Assembly (NCBI RefSeq): GCF_002101885.1
Contig: NZ_LQPS01000031.1
Location: 1-64,000, forward strand
Source of the DNA: Mycolicibacter senuensis
Lineage (GTDB): Bacteria > Actinomycetota > Actinomycetes > Mycobacteriales > Mycobacteriaceae
Direction: 5' to 3'
Length of the DNA stretch: 64,000 bases
The notes under the pieces: generated by a model
What the model was told of the DNA's origin: nothing
Databases searched by the model: none
The model's input: only the letters and a program-made list of their open reading frames with translations
Made by a program: the position numbers and the translations under genes
Shown: in pieces, positions 46,171-54,972 of the stretch
Numbering within the stretch: the stretch's first letter is position 1
How the letters are laid out: each line of letters begins with the position of its first letter

Positions 46171-47331
46171 CTACAGGCCGAGAATGGTGGAGGCGATGAT
46201 GGTGCGCTGCACCTCGTTGCTGCCGCCGTAGATCGATGTCTTGCGGTAGTTCAGATAGGTCGGCGCGGCGTGCTGCGCCCACTGCGGTGACGCGATGCCC
46301 TCGCCCGCCTCGTAGGGCAGCGCGTCGGGGCCGGCCAGCTCGACGAACAGCTCGGTGACGGCCTGCTGCAGCTGGCTGCCGCGCAGCTTGAGCACCGACG
46401 ACGCCGGGTTGGGCTTGCCGTCCACCGAGTCGCTCGACACCCGCATCTGGGTGAGTTCCAATGCCAGCAGATCGTTTTCGGTCTCCGCGAGTCGAGCCGC
46501 GAACAGCGGGTCATCGAGTGCGCCGAGTTCCTTGGCGAGCTCCTTGACCTCGGCGAGCCGCACTTTGGTGCGGGTCACCCCGGCGATCCCGGTGCGCTCG
46601 TTACCGAGCAGGAACTTCGCGTAGGTCCAGCCGTGGTTCTCCTCGCCGACCAGCTGATCAACGGGCACCCGCACATCGGAGAAGAACACCTCGTTGACCT
46701 CGTAGCCGCCGTCGATGAGCTTGATCGGCCGCATGGTGACACCCGGCGTGGACACCTCGAACAGCAGGAACGAGATACCGGCCTGCTTCTTGGGCGCCTG
46801 CGGGTCGGTGCGCACCAGACAGAAGATCCAGTCGGCGTACTGGCCGAGCGTGGTCCAGGTCTTCTGGCCGTTGACGATATAGCTGTCGCCGTCCCGCACC
46901 GCCGTGGTGCGCAGGCTTGCCAGGTCGGAGCCGGCATCGGGTTCGGAAAACCCTTGGCACCACCAGATGTCCAGGTTGGCGGTGGCCGGCAGGAAGCGTT
47001 CTTTGATTGCCTGGGAGCCGAATTCGGCGATCACCGGTCCGACCATTTTGGCGTTGAAGGTCAGCGGTTCGGGCACCGACGCCAACTGCATCTCGTCGAG
47101 CCAGATCTGGTGCTGGGTCAGCGTCCAGTCCTTGCCGCCCCACGCCGTCGGCCAGTTGGGCACCGCCAGGCCGTGGGCGTTGAGAATCCGCTGGGTGGTG
47201 ACGATGTCGTCGGGAAAGATCGACTCGCCCCGCCGGCTGCGTTCCCGGATCTCGGCCGGGATCTCGGAGGTGAAAAAGGTACGCAGCTCGTCGCGGAATG
47301 CGGATTCTTCGTCGGTGAGTGCCAGTTGCAC
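46171..47331 (-). CDS. Acyl-CoA dehydrogenase, first subunit
   Basis: The protein has 386 residues, beginning at GTG 47331, with CAGGAG seven bases upstream. The flavin/substrate motif WWCQGFSEPDAGSDLASLRT, GQKTWTT, the GNERTGI loop and the C-terminal IYGGSNEVQRT are typical of the ACAD family. The Glu of YEG motifs is replaced by Gly (YGGSNE), consistent with the alpha2beta2 type with a split active site. A frame to 47685 adds unrelated residues. Transcribed first in the pair. Confidence 0.88.
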   Translation of the reverse strand: MQLALTDEESAFRDELRTFFTSEIPAEIRERSRRGESIFPDDIVTTQRILNAHGLAVPNWPTAWGGKDWTLTQHQIWLDEMQLASVPEPLTFNAKMVGPVIAEFGSQAIKERFLPATANLDIWWCQGFSEPDAGSDLASLRTTAVRDGDSYIVNGQKTWTTLGQYADWIFCLVRTDPQAPKKQAGISFLLFEVSTPGVTMRPIKLIDGGYEVNEVFFSDVRVPVDQLVGEENHGWTYAKFLLGNERTGIAGVTRTKVRLAEVKELAKELGALDDPLFAARLAETENDLLALELTQMRVSSDSVDGKPNPASSVLKLRGSQLQQAVTELFVELAGPDALPYEAGEGIASPQWAQHAAPTYLNYRKTSIYGGSNEVQRTIIASTILGL

Positions 47332-47427
47332 GGCGGACTCCTGGGTCGGGATGGAAACGCAGACTGGTATGCACACTAATCCGGGCCCGCCGAGGCCGGT
47401 CCACAAGGCCGGTATCGTGCGTTTTTG

Positions 47428-47433
47428 TAGGCT
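47428..47433 (+). promoter_or_regulatory. -10 box for the lipoprotein at 47441
   Basis: TAGGCT ends seven bases before the ATG at 47441, suggesting an essentially leaderless transcript. The box follows a short T-run (GTTTTTG). Confidence 0.45.
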
Positions 47434-47440
47434 GGACGGC

Positions 47441-47977
47441 ATGAGGCGGTCGTTGTTTGCGCTGTGGGTCGTGTTGTCGGCGGTGTCATGTTCGGCCCAA
47501 CCGCCCCAGCCGGCCAAGCCCGCCGAACCGGCACCGACGCCGTCGCGGTCGCCGGCCGCCAAACCGGCCGCCCACGTCGGCCAGACGCTGGACCTGATGC
47601 GGATCGGTGGGCAGAAGATCGCAGTGACGTTGACCGAGGTCATCGACCCGGCCACCGTCCCCAACGGCTGGGGCGAGGCCGGCAAGACCTACATCGCGAC
47701 CAAACTGCGGATCGAGAACTCCGGAACGACGACCATCGTAGGCAACAGCAACAGCGATGTCTCGGTGGTCGGTTCGGACGACCACGACTACCGGGCCGAT
47801 TTCGCCACCGTGACCGAATGCCAGGACTTCGGCTACGGCTGGTTCCTGATCGCGGCCGGTTCGTCGAGCACCGGTTGCGTGGTGTTCGCGCTGCCCGCGG
47901 GGGTCAGCGCGACGAAGGTGCGCTACTCACCGTCCTCGGGCATCTCCCAGGACGTCGGCGAGTGGTCGAACCCGTAG
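47441..47977 (+). CDS. Putative lipoprotein with DUF4352-like domain
   Basis: A signal peptide ends with a lipobox-like VLSAVSC at residue 18. A Pro/Ala-rich linker follows, then an Ig-like beta domain (about 45-178) with the DUF4352 flavour (KTYIATKLRIENSG ... FALPAGVSATKVRYSP). It contains a possible disulfide pair (ECQDF and TGCVVF). It has 178 residues. It is divergent from the dehydrogenase operon. Function is unknown. Confidence 0.75.
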   Translation: MRRSLFALWVVLSAVSCSAQPPQPAKPAEPAPTPSRSPAAKPAAHVGQTLDLMRIGGQKIAVTLTEVIDPATVPNGWGEAGKTYIATKLRIENSGTTTIVGNSNSDVSVVGSDDHDYRADFATVTECQDFGYGWFLIAAGSSSTGCVVFALPAGVSATKVRYSPSSGISQDVGEWSNP

Positions 47978-48063
47978 CACGGGCTTTCTGCACAGTGCCG
48001 CGTTGATCCACAATCGCGGGCCGCTCCCGGCGGCGAACCGGGTGGGCCGCCGGGGCCGGCATC

Positions 48064-48069
48064 TACCGT
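48064..48069 (+). promoter_or_regulatory. -10 box for a leaderless comEA transcript
   Basis: TACCGT is six bases before the comEA ATG at 48076, the spacing expected when RNA starts at the start codon. No Shine-Dalgarno sequence is seen. Confidence 0.45.
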
Positions 48070-48075
48070 CGGTGC

Positions 48076-48939
48076 ATGGCACCAGAACCACCCGGCGAGC
48101 GACTGCAGCGGCGGCTCGGCCTGCTGGCCGAACCCGACCGCAGCGATGAGACCCCCGAGCCCGGCGACGATACCGACCCGAACTCGTTGCTGCCGCGCTG
48201 GCTGCCCGACACTACTGACACCGGTTGGCTCGCCAAGGTGCGGGCTGATCCGGGCCGCGCCGGTGCGATCGCCCTGGCGGTGATCGCCGCGGTCGCGGTG
48301 CTCATCACCGTGTTCACCGTGTTGCGTGACCGGCCCGCGCCGGTGCTCAGCGCCAAACTGCCCCCGGTGGAGATGGTTTCGGCTGCCGGCCCGCACCCCG
48401 CGGAGTCATCGGCAGACCCTGCGCCCGTCGCCGATCAGGTGGTGGTCAGCGTGGTGGGTTTGGTCCACAAACCGGGTCTGGCGATGCTGTCACCCGGCTC
48501 CCGGATCGCTGATGCGCTCACCGCCGCCGGCGGGGCGCTCGACGGCGCCGACACCATCGGGTTGAACCTGGCCCGCCCGTTGGTCGACGGCGAACAGATC
48601 GTGGTCGGTCTGGCGCCGCCGGCCGGGCCGCCGGTACTCGGCAGCTCGGTCGGTGCGGCATCGCCGCCACCGGAGGCTCCCCGCAGCGTCACCGGGCCGA
48701 CGCCGACGGCGACGGCGACGGCGACCAAACCCGGGCCCAAGGGCAGCGAGCCGGTCAACCTCAACACCGCGACTGTCGAGCAACTCGATGCCCTGCCCGG
48801 GGTCGGGCCGGTGACCGCGGCTGCCATCGTGGCGTGGCGGGAAGCCCACGGCAAGTTCGCCGATGTCGACCAACTCGGCGACGTCGACGGAATCGGCCCG
48901 GCGCGGCTGGAGAAGCTGCGTGCCCTGGTCCGCGTCTGA
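48076..48939 (+). CDS. comEA: ComEA-like DNA-binding membrane protein
   Basis: A single membrane helix (about 63-82) follows a 60-residue cytosolic N-terminus. The outer part has an SLBB-like domain (VVSVVGLVHKPGLAML) and a C-terminal helix-hairpin-helix DNA-binding domain with VNLNTATVEQLDALPGVGPVTAAAIVAWR. ComEA binds incoming DNA in transforming bacteria. It has 287 residues. It is followed 2 bp later by comEC. Natural competence is not well established in mycobacteria. Confidence 0.92.
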   Translation: MAPEPPGERLQRRLGLLAEPDRSDETPEPGDDTDPNSLLPRWLPDTTDTGWLAKVRADPGRAGAIALAVIAAVAVLITVFTVLRDRPAPVLSAKLPPVEMVSAAGPHPAESSADPAPVADQVVVSVVGLVHKPGLAMLSPGSRIADALTAAGGALDGADTIGLNLARPLVDGEQIVVGLAPPAGPPVLGSSVGAASPPPEAPRSVTGPTPTATATATKPGPKGSEPVNLNTATVEQLDALPGVGPVTAAAIVAWREAHGKFADVDQLGDVDGIGPARLEKLRALVRV

Positions 48940-48941
48940 CG

Positions 48942-50504
48942 GTGCCCCAGCCACCGGCCCCCGCACCACCGGCGGCCCGGCTGGACATCCGGTTGGTGCC
49001 GGCGGCCCTGACCGGCTGGGTGGTCACCGCTGCCGGCATCCGGTGGCAGATCGGCGCCACGCTGGCGGTGCTGTGCGCACTGATCGGTGTCTCGTCGGCG
49101 CTGGTGTGGCGGCACGGCGGGCGCACCCGGCGGCCCGGTTTTCGGTTGGCGGGTGCGGCCCTGGCGGCGGCGGCAACGGTGGGGGTGGGGTTCGGCTGGG
49201 CCGTCGCGCTGCGCACCGAGTCGCTTACCCACCACCCGATCACCGCGGCGTTCGGCCGCACTGCGCCGGTCACGGTCACCCCCAGCGAGAGCCCACTGCC
49301 GGCCGGCGCCCGTCGGCTGATGTTCCGGGCCACCCTGCAGTATCTCGACGGCGCCGAATCCTCGGGCCGGGTAGTGGTTTTCGCGTCCAACATCGAGTTC
49401 GGCGACGTGGTGGTGGGCCGGTCGATGGCCTTCCGCGCCAGGATCGCCCGCCCGGGCCGGCGTGACCTGACGGTGGCGGTGCTGACCGCCACCGGCGAGC
49501 CGGCGTGGGGCGAACCCGGACTCGTTGCGCGGGCGGCACATCAGGTGCGCGCCCGGTTCGCGGCCGCCGCCGGGCGGGTACTGCCCGGTGAACAGGCCCG
49601 GATGCTGCCCGCACTGGTGCTCGGAGATACGACGGCGCTCACCGCCGCGACCGGGCGCGAGTTCCGGGCCGCGGGCCTGACGCACCTGATGGCGGTCTCC
49701 GGTGCCAACGTCACCATCGTCTGCGGCGCGGTGTTGTTTTCGGCGCGGCTGGTCGGGCCGCGCGCTGCGGCGGTGTTGGCCGCGGTCGCGCTGGTGGGGT
49801 TCGTCATCGTGGTGCAGCCGACGGCCAGCGTGGTGCGGGCGGCGGTGATGGGTGCGATTGCGCTGTTGGGCGTGCTGTCGGCGCGACGGCGGCAGGCAAT
49901 TCCGAGCCTGGCCACCAGCGTGCTGGTGCTGCTCGCACTGGCCCCGCAGCTGGCCGTCGACGTCGGCTTCGCCCTGTCGGTGGTGGCCACCGCGGCGTTG
50001 GTGCTCATCGCGCCGGTCTGGTCGGCTCGGCTGGTGGCGCGCGGCTGGCCGGAGCCGTTGGCTGCCGCGGTGGCCGTGGCCTGGTCGGCGAACCTGGTCA
50101 CCGCGCCGCTGATCGCCGGGATCTCCGGCCGGCTCAGCCTGGTCAGCACGCTCGCCAACCTGGCGGTCGCGGTGCTCGTCGCGCCCATCACCGTGCTGGG
50201 CAGCGCGGCGGCGGCGCTGTGCGGGTGGTGGCCGGCGGGCGCCGAACTGCTGATCCGGTTCACCGGCCCCGAACTGTGGTGGCTGGGCCACGTAGCGCAC
50301 TGGGCCGCCGGGGTCCCTGCCGCCACCGTGCCCGTGCCGGCCGGGGCGGCCGGGGTGTGCGCCGTCGGCGCCGCCGCGGTGGTGATCGTGCGCTGTTGGC
50401 GGTGGCGGTGCTGCCGGCGGATGCTGGCCGCGCTGGTGGTCTGCCTGCTGGCGTGGTCGGCAACGGTGGCGTTGACCGGCTGGGCGGGTGTCGGGGCTGC
50501 ATGA
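48942..50504 (+). CDS. comEC: ComEC/Rec2 competence channel, short form
   Basis: The 520-residue protein is highly hydrophobic, with about ten membrane helices. The ComEC core motif LTHLMAVSGANVTIVCGAV is present, as is the VRAAVMGAIALLGVLSARR segment. The C-terminal metallo-beta-lactamase-like domain of longer ComEC proteins is absent, as in M. tuberculosis. The start is GTG 48942, two bases after comEA. The pair with comEA suggests a DNA uptake channel. Confidence 0.9.
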   Translation: MPQPPAPAPPAARLDIRLVPAALTGWVVTAAGIRWQIGATLAVLCALIGVSSALVWRHGGRTRRPGFRLAGAALAAAATVGVGFGWAVALRTESLTHHPITAAFGRTAPVTVTPSESPLPAGARRLMFRATLQYLDGAESSGRVVVFASNIEFGDVVVGRSMAFRARIARPGRRDLTVAVLTATGEPAWGEPGLVARAAHQVRARFAAAAGRVLPGEQARMLPALVLGDTTALTAATGREFRAAGLTHLMAVSGANVTIVCGAVLFSARLVGPRAAAVLAAVALVGFVIVVQPTASVVRAAVMGAIALLGVLSARRRQAIPSLATSVLVLLALAPQLAVDVGFALSVVATAALVLIAPVWSARLVARGWPEPLAAAVAVAWSANLVTAPLIAGISGRLSLVSTLANLAVAVLVAPITVLGSAAAALCGWWPAGAELLIRFTGPELWWLGHVAHWAAGVPAATVPVPAGAAGVCAVGAAAVVIVRCWRWRCCRRMLAALVVCLLAWSATVALTGWAGVGAA

Positions 50505-50516
50505 CACGATTGGGCG

Positions 50517-51479
50517 GTGAGCCAACCGGTTTCGCCGCTACACCTGATCCTCGGTGATGAGGAACTGCTGGTCGAACGGGCCGTCGCGCAGGTGCTGGCG
50601 GCGGTGCGGGCCCAGGCCGGCAGTGCCGACATCCCGGTTGACCGGTTGCGGGCCGGCGAGGTTGAGGCCGGCGAACTGGCCGAACTGCTCAGCCCGTCGC
50701 TGTTCGCCGATGAACGTGTGGTGGTGCTGGAAGCCGCCGGCGAGGCCGGCAAGGATGCGGTGACTCTCATCGGGGCGACGGCCGCCGATGTTCCGCCGGG
50801 CACCGTGCTGGTCGTGGCGCATTCCGGCGGGGGACGCGCCAAGGCGTTGGCCGGGCAGCTGCGGCAGCTCGGTGCGCAGGTGCATCCGTGCGCCCGTATC
50901 ACCAAGGCCACCGAACGTGCCGACTTCGTGCGCGCCGAGTTCCGCCGGCTCAAGGTCCGGGTTGACGACGCCTGCGTCACGGCGCTGCTCGACGCGGTCG
51001 GCTCCGACATCCGCGAGCTCGCCTCGGCCTGCTCGCAGCTGGTCGCCGACACCGGTGGGCATGTCGACGCGGTCGCGGTGCGGCGTTACCACAGCGGGAA
51101 AGCCGAAGTGAAGGGCTTCGACGTCGCCGATCGGGCGGTCGTCGGCGATGTCGAAGGTGCCACCGAGGCGCTGCGATGGGCGATGATCCGCGGCGAACCG
51201 CACGTGGTGTTGGCCGACGCGCTGGCCGAGGCGATCCACACCATCGCCCGGGTGCGGCCCAAATCCGGTGACCCCTACCGGCTGGCCGGTGAGTTGGGCA
51301 TGCCGCCCTGGCGGGTGCAGCGGGCACAGAAACAGGCCCGGTATTGGTCGCAGGAGTCGGTCTCCGCCGCGGTGCGGCTGGTGGCGGGCCTCAACGCCGA
51401 CGTCAAGGGCGCCGCAGCCGATGCCGACTACGCGCTGGAGGCAGCGGTACGCAAGGTCGCCGAGCTGGCCGCCCGCTGA
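50517..51479 (+). CDS. holA: DNA polymerase III delta subunit
   Basis: HolA is the wrench of the clamp loader that opens the beta sliding clamp. The 320-residue protein opens with [19 protein letters not shown], has the [10 protein letters not shown] clamp-binding region, and lacks a functional Walker A, as expected for delta. It follows comEC by 12 bp, the common comEA-comEC-holA order. GTG start. Confidence 0.93.
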   Translation: MSQPVSPLHLILGDEELLVERAVAQVLAAVRAQAGSADIPVDRLRAGEVEAGELAELLSPSLFADERVVVLEAAGEAGKDAVTLIGATAADVPPGTVLVVAHSGGGRAKALAGQLRQLGAQVHPCARITKATERADFVRAEFRRLKVRVDDACVTALLDAVGSDIRELASACSQLVADTGGHVDAVAVRRYHSGKAEVKGFDVADRAVVGDVEGATEALRWAMIRGEPHVVLADALAEAIHTIARVRPKSGDPYRLAGELGMPPWRVQRAQKQARYWSQESVSAAVRLVAGLNADVKGAAADADYALEAAVRKVAELAAR

Positions 51480-51487
51480 ATAGTGCC

Positions 51488-51543
51488 GCGCAATCGCGAA
51501 AGCCCCCGAATTCCGGCTGGAACGGGGGCTTTTGCGATTGCGC
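51488..51543. terminator. Long bidirectional terminator between holA and rpsT
   Basis: A 10-bp outer stem (51488-51497 with 51534-51543) and a 10-bp GC-rich inner stem (51499-51508 with 51523-51532) are separated by a single G/T mismatch. Within the loop TTCC and GGAA can pair further. A-rich and T-rich edges flank the inner stem (AAAGCCCCC and GGGGGCTTTT), so both convergent genes can use it. Confidence 0.9.
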
Positions 51544-51552
51544 GCGAGTGGC

Positions 51553-51813
51553 TCAGAGCTTGTTGAGGGCCCGTGCCAGCGCCGACTTCTTGTTGGCGGC
51601 CTGGTTCTTGTGAATCACGCCCTTGCTGGCGGCCTTGTCGAGCTTGCGGCCGGTCGACACCAACAGCTCGCCGGCCTTCTCCTTGTCGCCGGCCTCGGCG
51701 GCCTCGCGGAAGGAGCGGATCGCGGTGCGCACCGCCGACTTCACCGACTGGTTGCGCAGCCGGGCGCGCTCGTTGGTCCGGTTGCGCTTGACCTGCGACT
51801 TGATGTTGGCCAC
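51553..51813 (-). CDS. rpsT: 30S ribosomal protein S20
   Basis: S20 binds 16S rRNA early in small-subunit assembly. The 86-residue basic helical protein has the start [21 protein letters not shown] and the C-terminal [23 protein letters not shown] pattern. It converges on holA at the shared terminator. GAAGGAAT-type bases upstream provide a binding site. Confidence 0.97.
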   Translation of the reverse strand: MANIKSQVKRNRTNERARLRNQSVKSAVRTAIRSFREAAEAGDKEKAGELLVSTGRKLDKAASKGVIHKNQAANKKSALARALNKL

Positions 51814-51933
51814 GGAGTAATTCCTTCTTAAAAGCTTGAGTTGGGTTCGCCTCCCGACGCGGGGGCAACAGCTGCCCAGGCTACCAGCTGGGCGGTCAAC
51901 TCCCCAACTTGGCTCGACTGCGCACCGCCGTAC

Positions 51934-52791
51934 TCAGCCGCTCGGGGCCACATCGACCCGGTGCAGGTCGTTGCCGAGCTCGATCGGGCCGTCGAACTCC
52001 GCGGCGGCCAGCGCCCGCCACTCTTCCTCCTGCCCGGGGGCGATGGCCGGCACGTAATGGGTCAGGACCAGCGTGCCGACCCCGGCGCGCCGGGCGGTGG
52101 CGCCGGCCTGGGCGACCGAGGAGTGGTAGTCGCAGATGTCGCGGATCCGCTGCTGGGGGAGCGCGTCGATGATGTCGCTGCGGATCACGGTGTGAACCAG
52201 CGCGCCGGCGCCGGCGGCCAACTCGTCGAGGCTGTCGCAGGGCACGGTGTCCCCGGCCATCACCACCGAGGCGGTTCCCGACGCGTCGGTGTGCTCGATA
52301 CGGAAGCCGATGGTCGGCGTCACCGGCCGGTGGTCGGTGGGCGCCACCGTGATCCGCACGCCGTCGCGGTCCCAGACCTGGCCGAAGGTGTGCTCGGCCA
52401 CCTCGACCGGCGGCGGGGCGGTCAGATCGTCGTGGTGGGCGATCCGGTAGCCGATGTCGTGCCCGAACGCCCGCAGCGTCGCCTCCACCACCTCCGCGGT
52501 ACCCGGTGGCCCGATAATCGGTAACGGCGGCGCGTCGGGGGTGAACGTGGTGACCCACCGGGTGATCAGCACATCGCCCAGGTCGGCGATGTGGTCGCTG
52601 TGCAGATGGGTGAGTAGCAGCGCCGAGAGGGCATTGGCGGACCCGCCTGCGGCGGCCAGGCGCTGCAACACCCCGCGGCCACAGTCCACCAGCAGGGTCT
52701 GGCCGCCGGCTCGGATCAGGGTCGACGGGCCGGCGCGGTCCGGGTCGGGGATCGGGCTTCCAGTGCCCAGCAGGGTGATTTCGATCGTCAT
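51934..52791 (-). CDS. Metallo-beta-lactamase-fold hydrolase, RNase Z-like
   Basis: The 285-residue protein starts [15 protein letters not shown], the RNase Z/arylsulfatase-like N-terminus. The zinc motif is [13 protein letters not shown], with further ligands in PTDHRP, MAGDT, DYHSS and LTHYVP. The Rv2407 homologue is annotated as an RNase Z-type enzyme, but tRNA 3' processing is not shown here. Start ATG 52791; longer frames to 53283 are antisense to the CBS gene. It is divergent from the CBS gene. Confidence 0.88.
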   Translation of the reverse strand: MTIEITLLGTGSPIPDPDRAGPSTLIRAGGQTLLVDCGRGVLQRLAAAGGSANALSALLLTHLHSDHIADLGDVLITRWVTTFTPDAPPLPIIGPPGTAEVVEATLRAFGHDIGYRIAHHDDLTAPPPVEVAEHTFGQVWDRDGVRITVAPTDHRPVTPTIGFRIEHTDASGTASVVMAGDTVPCDSLDELAAGAGALVHTVIRSDIIDALPQQRIRDICDYHSSVAQAGATARRAGVGTLVLTHYVPAIAPGQEEEWRALAAAEFDGPIELGNDLHRVDVAPSG

Positions 52792-52878
52792 GACGTCACA
52801 TATGCCACAGAACTCCGTCCGCCGCCGGCTGATCGACAGAGTTTCGGCATCGCCGCCCCGCGACCGGCCGAAATGGCC

Positions 52879-52913
52879 TAGCCTGGTGTGAAGCAGATCA
52901 CTGCGGCGGGAGG
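52879..52913 (+). promoter_or_regulatory. -10 box and ribosome binding site of the CBS gene
   Basis: TAGCCT at 52879-52884 fits TANNNT, and GGGAGG at 52908-52913 lies five bases before the ATG at 52919. The intergenic space is shared with the divergent hydrolase gene. Confidence 0.5.
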
Positions 52914-52918
52914 CTTCG

Positions 52919-53347
52919 ATGCGGATCGCGGATGTATTGCGGAACAAGGGCGCGGCGGTGGTGACCATCCATCCGGATGCCACCGTCATGGAATTGCTGG
53001 CGGGATTGGCCGAGCACAACATCGGTGCCATGGTCGTGATCGGAACCGACGGCCTGGAGGGGGTGGCCTCCGAGCGTGACGTGGTACGGCAACTGCAGGT
53101 CCACGGCGCCAGCCTGCTGGCCCGGCCGGTGTCGGCGATCATGACCCAGTTGGTGGCGACCTGCACCAAATCCGACACCGCCGACGAGGTCAGCATGCTG
53201 ATGACCGAGCACCGGGCACGCCACATACCGGTGCTCGAAGACGGCCGGCTGGCCGGGATCGTCAGCATCGGCGACGTCGTCAAATCGCGGATGGAGGAGC
53301 TGCAGGCCGAACACGCGCAGTTGCGTTCCTACATCAGCCAGGGTTAG
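52919..53347 (+). CDS. Tandem CBS-domain protein
   Basis: The 142-residue protein is two CBS motifs (about 5-60 and 72-130), with [24 protein letters not shown] and [28 protein letters not shown] pairs sense adenine nucleotides. There is no fused effector domain, so it may regulate a partner in trans. It corresponds to Rv2406c. Confidence 0.92.
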   Translation: MRIADVLRNKGAAVVTIHPDATVMELLAGLAEHNIGAMVVIGTDGLEGVASERDVVRQLQVHGASLLARPVSAIMTQLVATCTKSDTADEVSMLMTEHRARHIPVLEDGRLAGIVSIGDVVKSRMEELQAEHAQLRSYISQG

Positions 53348-53369
53348 CGGCTCCCGTCCCGGGCAGGGC

Positions 53370-53984
53370 TCAACTCCACGCGTAATCGCTGCGCAAGCGC
53401 GCGGCCACCACGTCGAATACCGTGCGTTCCAGGATGGCGCCCTCGCGCCGGATCGACTCCTCGGGCACGTCGAGCACCCGGTCCAACCGCACCCAGCTGA
53501 GCCGGTGCGCCTCATCCCAACTGCCCGCGCCGATGCCCAGCCAGTTCGTGTCCTCGGCGTGGCGCGGCTGGCTGGACAACATCAGTCCCAGCAGCACGCT
53601 GCGCTCGCGTCCGACGACCAGCACCGGCCGGTCCTTCCCCTGGCCCGGATCGTCCTCGTAGGCCACCCACGTCCAGACGATCTCGCCCGGGTCGGCTCGG
53701 CCGTTGAGATCGGGCGCGTAGACCAGGCGACGTGCCCGGTGCGCGGTGGGGACGCTGCTGTCGGTGACGGGCCGGCCGGCCGGGATCGCCGGCGACGGGT
53801 CCGACGCCGTGCCGGTCAGCACTTCCAGGCCGATCTTGATGCCCTGTTCGATGCCCCGCTGGATGCGCTGCTGCACCTGCGGCGCCTGCTCGAGTTGGCG
53901 GATGAACCGTGGAGCCTCGTTGAACACCAGGTTCTCCGCGAATCGCTGCATCGTCTGCCAGGGAGTCTTCCGCGGGGAAGCCAT
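53370..53984 (-). CDS. PemK/MazF-fold protein with N-terminal helical region
   Basis: Residues about 85-200 match the PemK/MazF beta-barrel: LNGRADPGEIVWTWVAYEDDPGQGKDRPVLVVG, then RLSWVRLDRVLDV. The first 80 residues are helical and amphipathic (FIRQLEQAPQVQQRIQRG). It corresponds to Rv2405. There is no small antitoxin gene next to it, so either the N-terminal helix masks the toxin-like fold or the protein is not a toxin. The GQGKDRP segment stands in the place of the typical G-x-x-x-RP motif. It converges on the CBS gene. Confidence 0.75.
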   Translation of the reverse strand: MASPRKTPWQTMQRFAENLVFNEAPRFIRQLEQAPQVQQRIQRGIEQGIKIGLEVLTGTASDPSPAIPAGRPVTDSSVPTAHRARRLVYAPDLNGRADPGEIVWTWVAYEDDPGQGKDRPVLVVGRERSVLLGLMLSSQPRHAEDTNWLGIGAGSWDEAHRLSWVRLDRVLDVPEESIRREGAILERTVFDVVAARLRSDYAWS

Positions 53985-54385
53985 GTTCGCAGCATAGGCG
54001 AAACCGGGTGGGGCGCCGGTTTGCCGAGTTCGGCACCTTGACGCTCGGTCCGCTGATCGTCGCAGCGATCCGGAGAACCTGGCCGGAAACTGAGCGCCGG
54101 TCGCCTCGCGGGTCGGCCGGCCCGACGGATCGGGACGGCGGGCGACGGCTGGAATGTGACGCGTTGACTTAGACCTGCTAAGAAGCGGTGGACATGAAGG
54201 CGTTCATGCTGTTTACCTGGGGAAAAGCCCTTAAAAGCCTCGCCGGTACACAGCTATGTGAACGAGTAGTTGTGCTCAATCACAGGTAGCTGTTAGATTT
54301 GACGAGCTTGCAGCGGACGGTGCTGGGGGGCATCCGGCGGTAGCAAATTGCACGCCGGCTGACATCGTGAAAGGCATTTAGGGCT
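53985..54385 (+). other. 401-bp intergenic region with a promoter for the secreted protein
   Basis: No confident gene lies here. TTGTGC at 54270-54275 and TAGATT at 54294-54299, spaced by 18 bp, form a probable promoter with a leader of about 80 nt. A small palindrome (CTTAG at 54168-54172, CTAAG at 54178-54182) and a 31-codon ORF (54194-54289) are also present; the latter is unsupported. Confidence 0.5.
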
Positions 54386-54955
54386 ATGAACATTCGCAAG
54401 ATCGGCGTGGTGGGGGCATTCGCAGCGGGGGCGGCATTCGCGATGGCGCCGTTGGCGGCCGCGGACCCGGGCGACGCACCCGACTTCAGCAACATCCTGC
54501 TGGGCCAGGTGCAGTCGATGAACTGGCTGTTCGGCAGCCAGGCCACGGCGTCGGGGGTAGAAGGCGACCTGATCAACGCCGGCGACCCGACTCTCGAGGA
54601 CCCGCTGTCGTTCAGCACCATCTCCGCTGACGACTTGACGGACAACCCGGCGTTCGCGGCGATGCTGTTCGGCCCGAACTGGGAAGCGGAGATGTCCAGC
54701 GACCCGGGCTCCTACAGCCTGTTCAACGGCGCGCTGACCCAGTTCTACGACGCCAGCAACGTGCTGACGTACGCGCTGATGACCGGCGGCGGCGAGATCG
54801 ACGTCGCAGACGCCGGCGACTACCTGTTCGGCTCCGACACCGCGATCGCAGAGAGCCTGGAGGGCGACGGCTTCTTCGCCGACTTCGGCAACTTCTTCAA
54901 CGCGGGCATGGCCGACCTGTTCGGGTACTTCGGATTGGGCATGCTCGATATGTGA
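54386..54955 (+). CDS. Small secreted acidic protein
   Basis: A signal peptide (KIGVVGAFAAGAAFAMAPLAAA) with a cleavage site after APLAAA near residue 27 precedes a 160-residue acidic, Phe- and Gly-rich mature part. No known domain is recognisable. The FGPNWEAEMSSDPGSYSLFNG and YFGLGMLDM segments look like mycobacterium-specific exported proteins. It ends at a strong terminator and has its own promoter, so it is monocistronic. It lies between a MazF-fold gene and lepA. Confidence 0.8.
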   Translation: MNIRKIGVVGAFAAGAAFAMAPLAAADPGDAPDFSNILLGQVQSMNWLFGSQATASGVEGDLINAGDPTLEDPLSFSTISADDLTDNPAFAAMLFGPNWEAEMSSDPGSYSLFNGALTQFYDASNVLTYALMTGGGEIDVADAGDYLFGSDTAIAESLEGDGFFADFGNFFNAGMADLFGYFGLGMLDM

Positions 54956-54972
54956 TCGTCGCCCCAGAGCGC

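Noticed and set aside
46904..47440. 357-codon version of the lipoprotein at 47441
   Set aside because: The extra part is antisense to an acyl-CoA dehydrogenase. The lipobox signal peptide begins at 47441.
54194..54289. 31-codon ORF upstream of the small secreted protein
   Set aside because: It has lower third-position GC than neighbours and overlaps the likely promoter of the next gene. No homology can be recognised.
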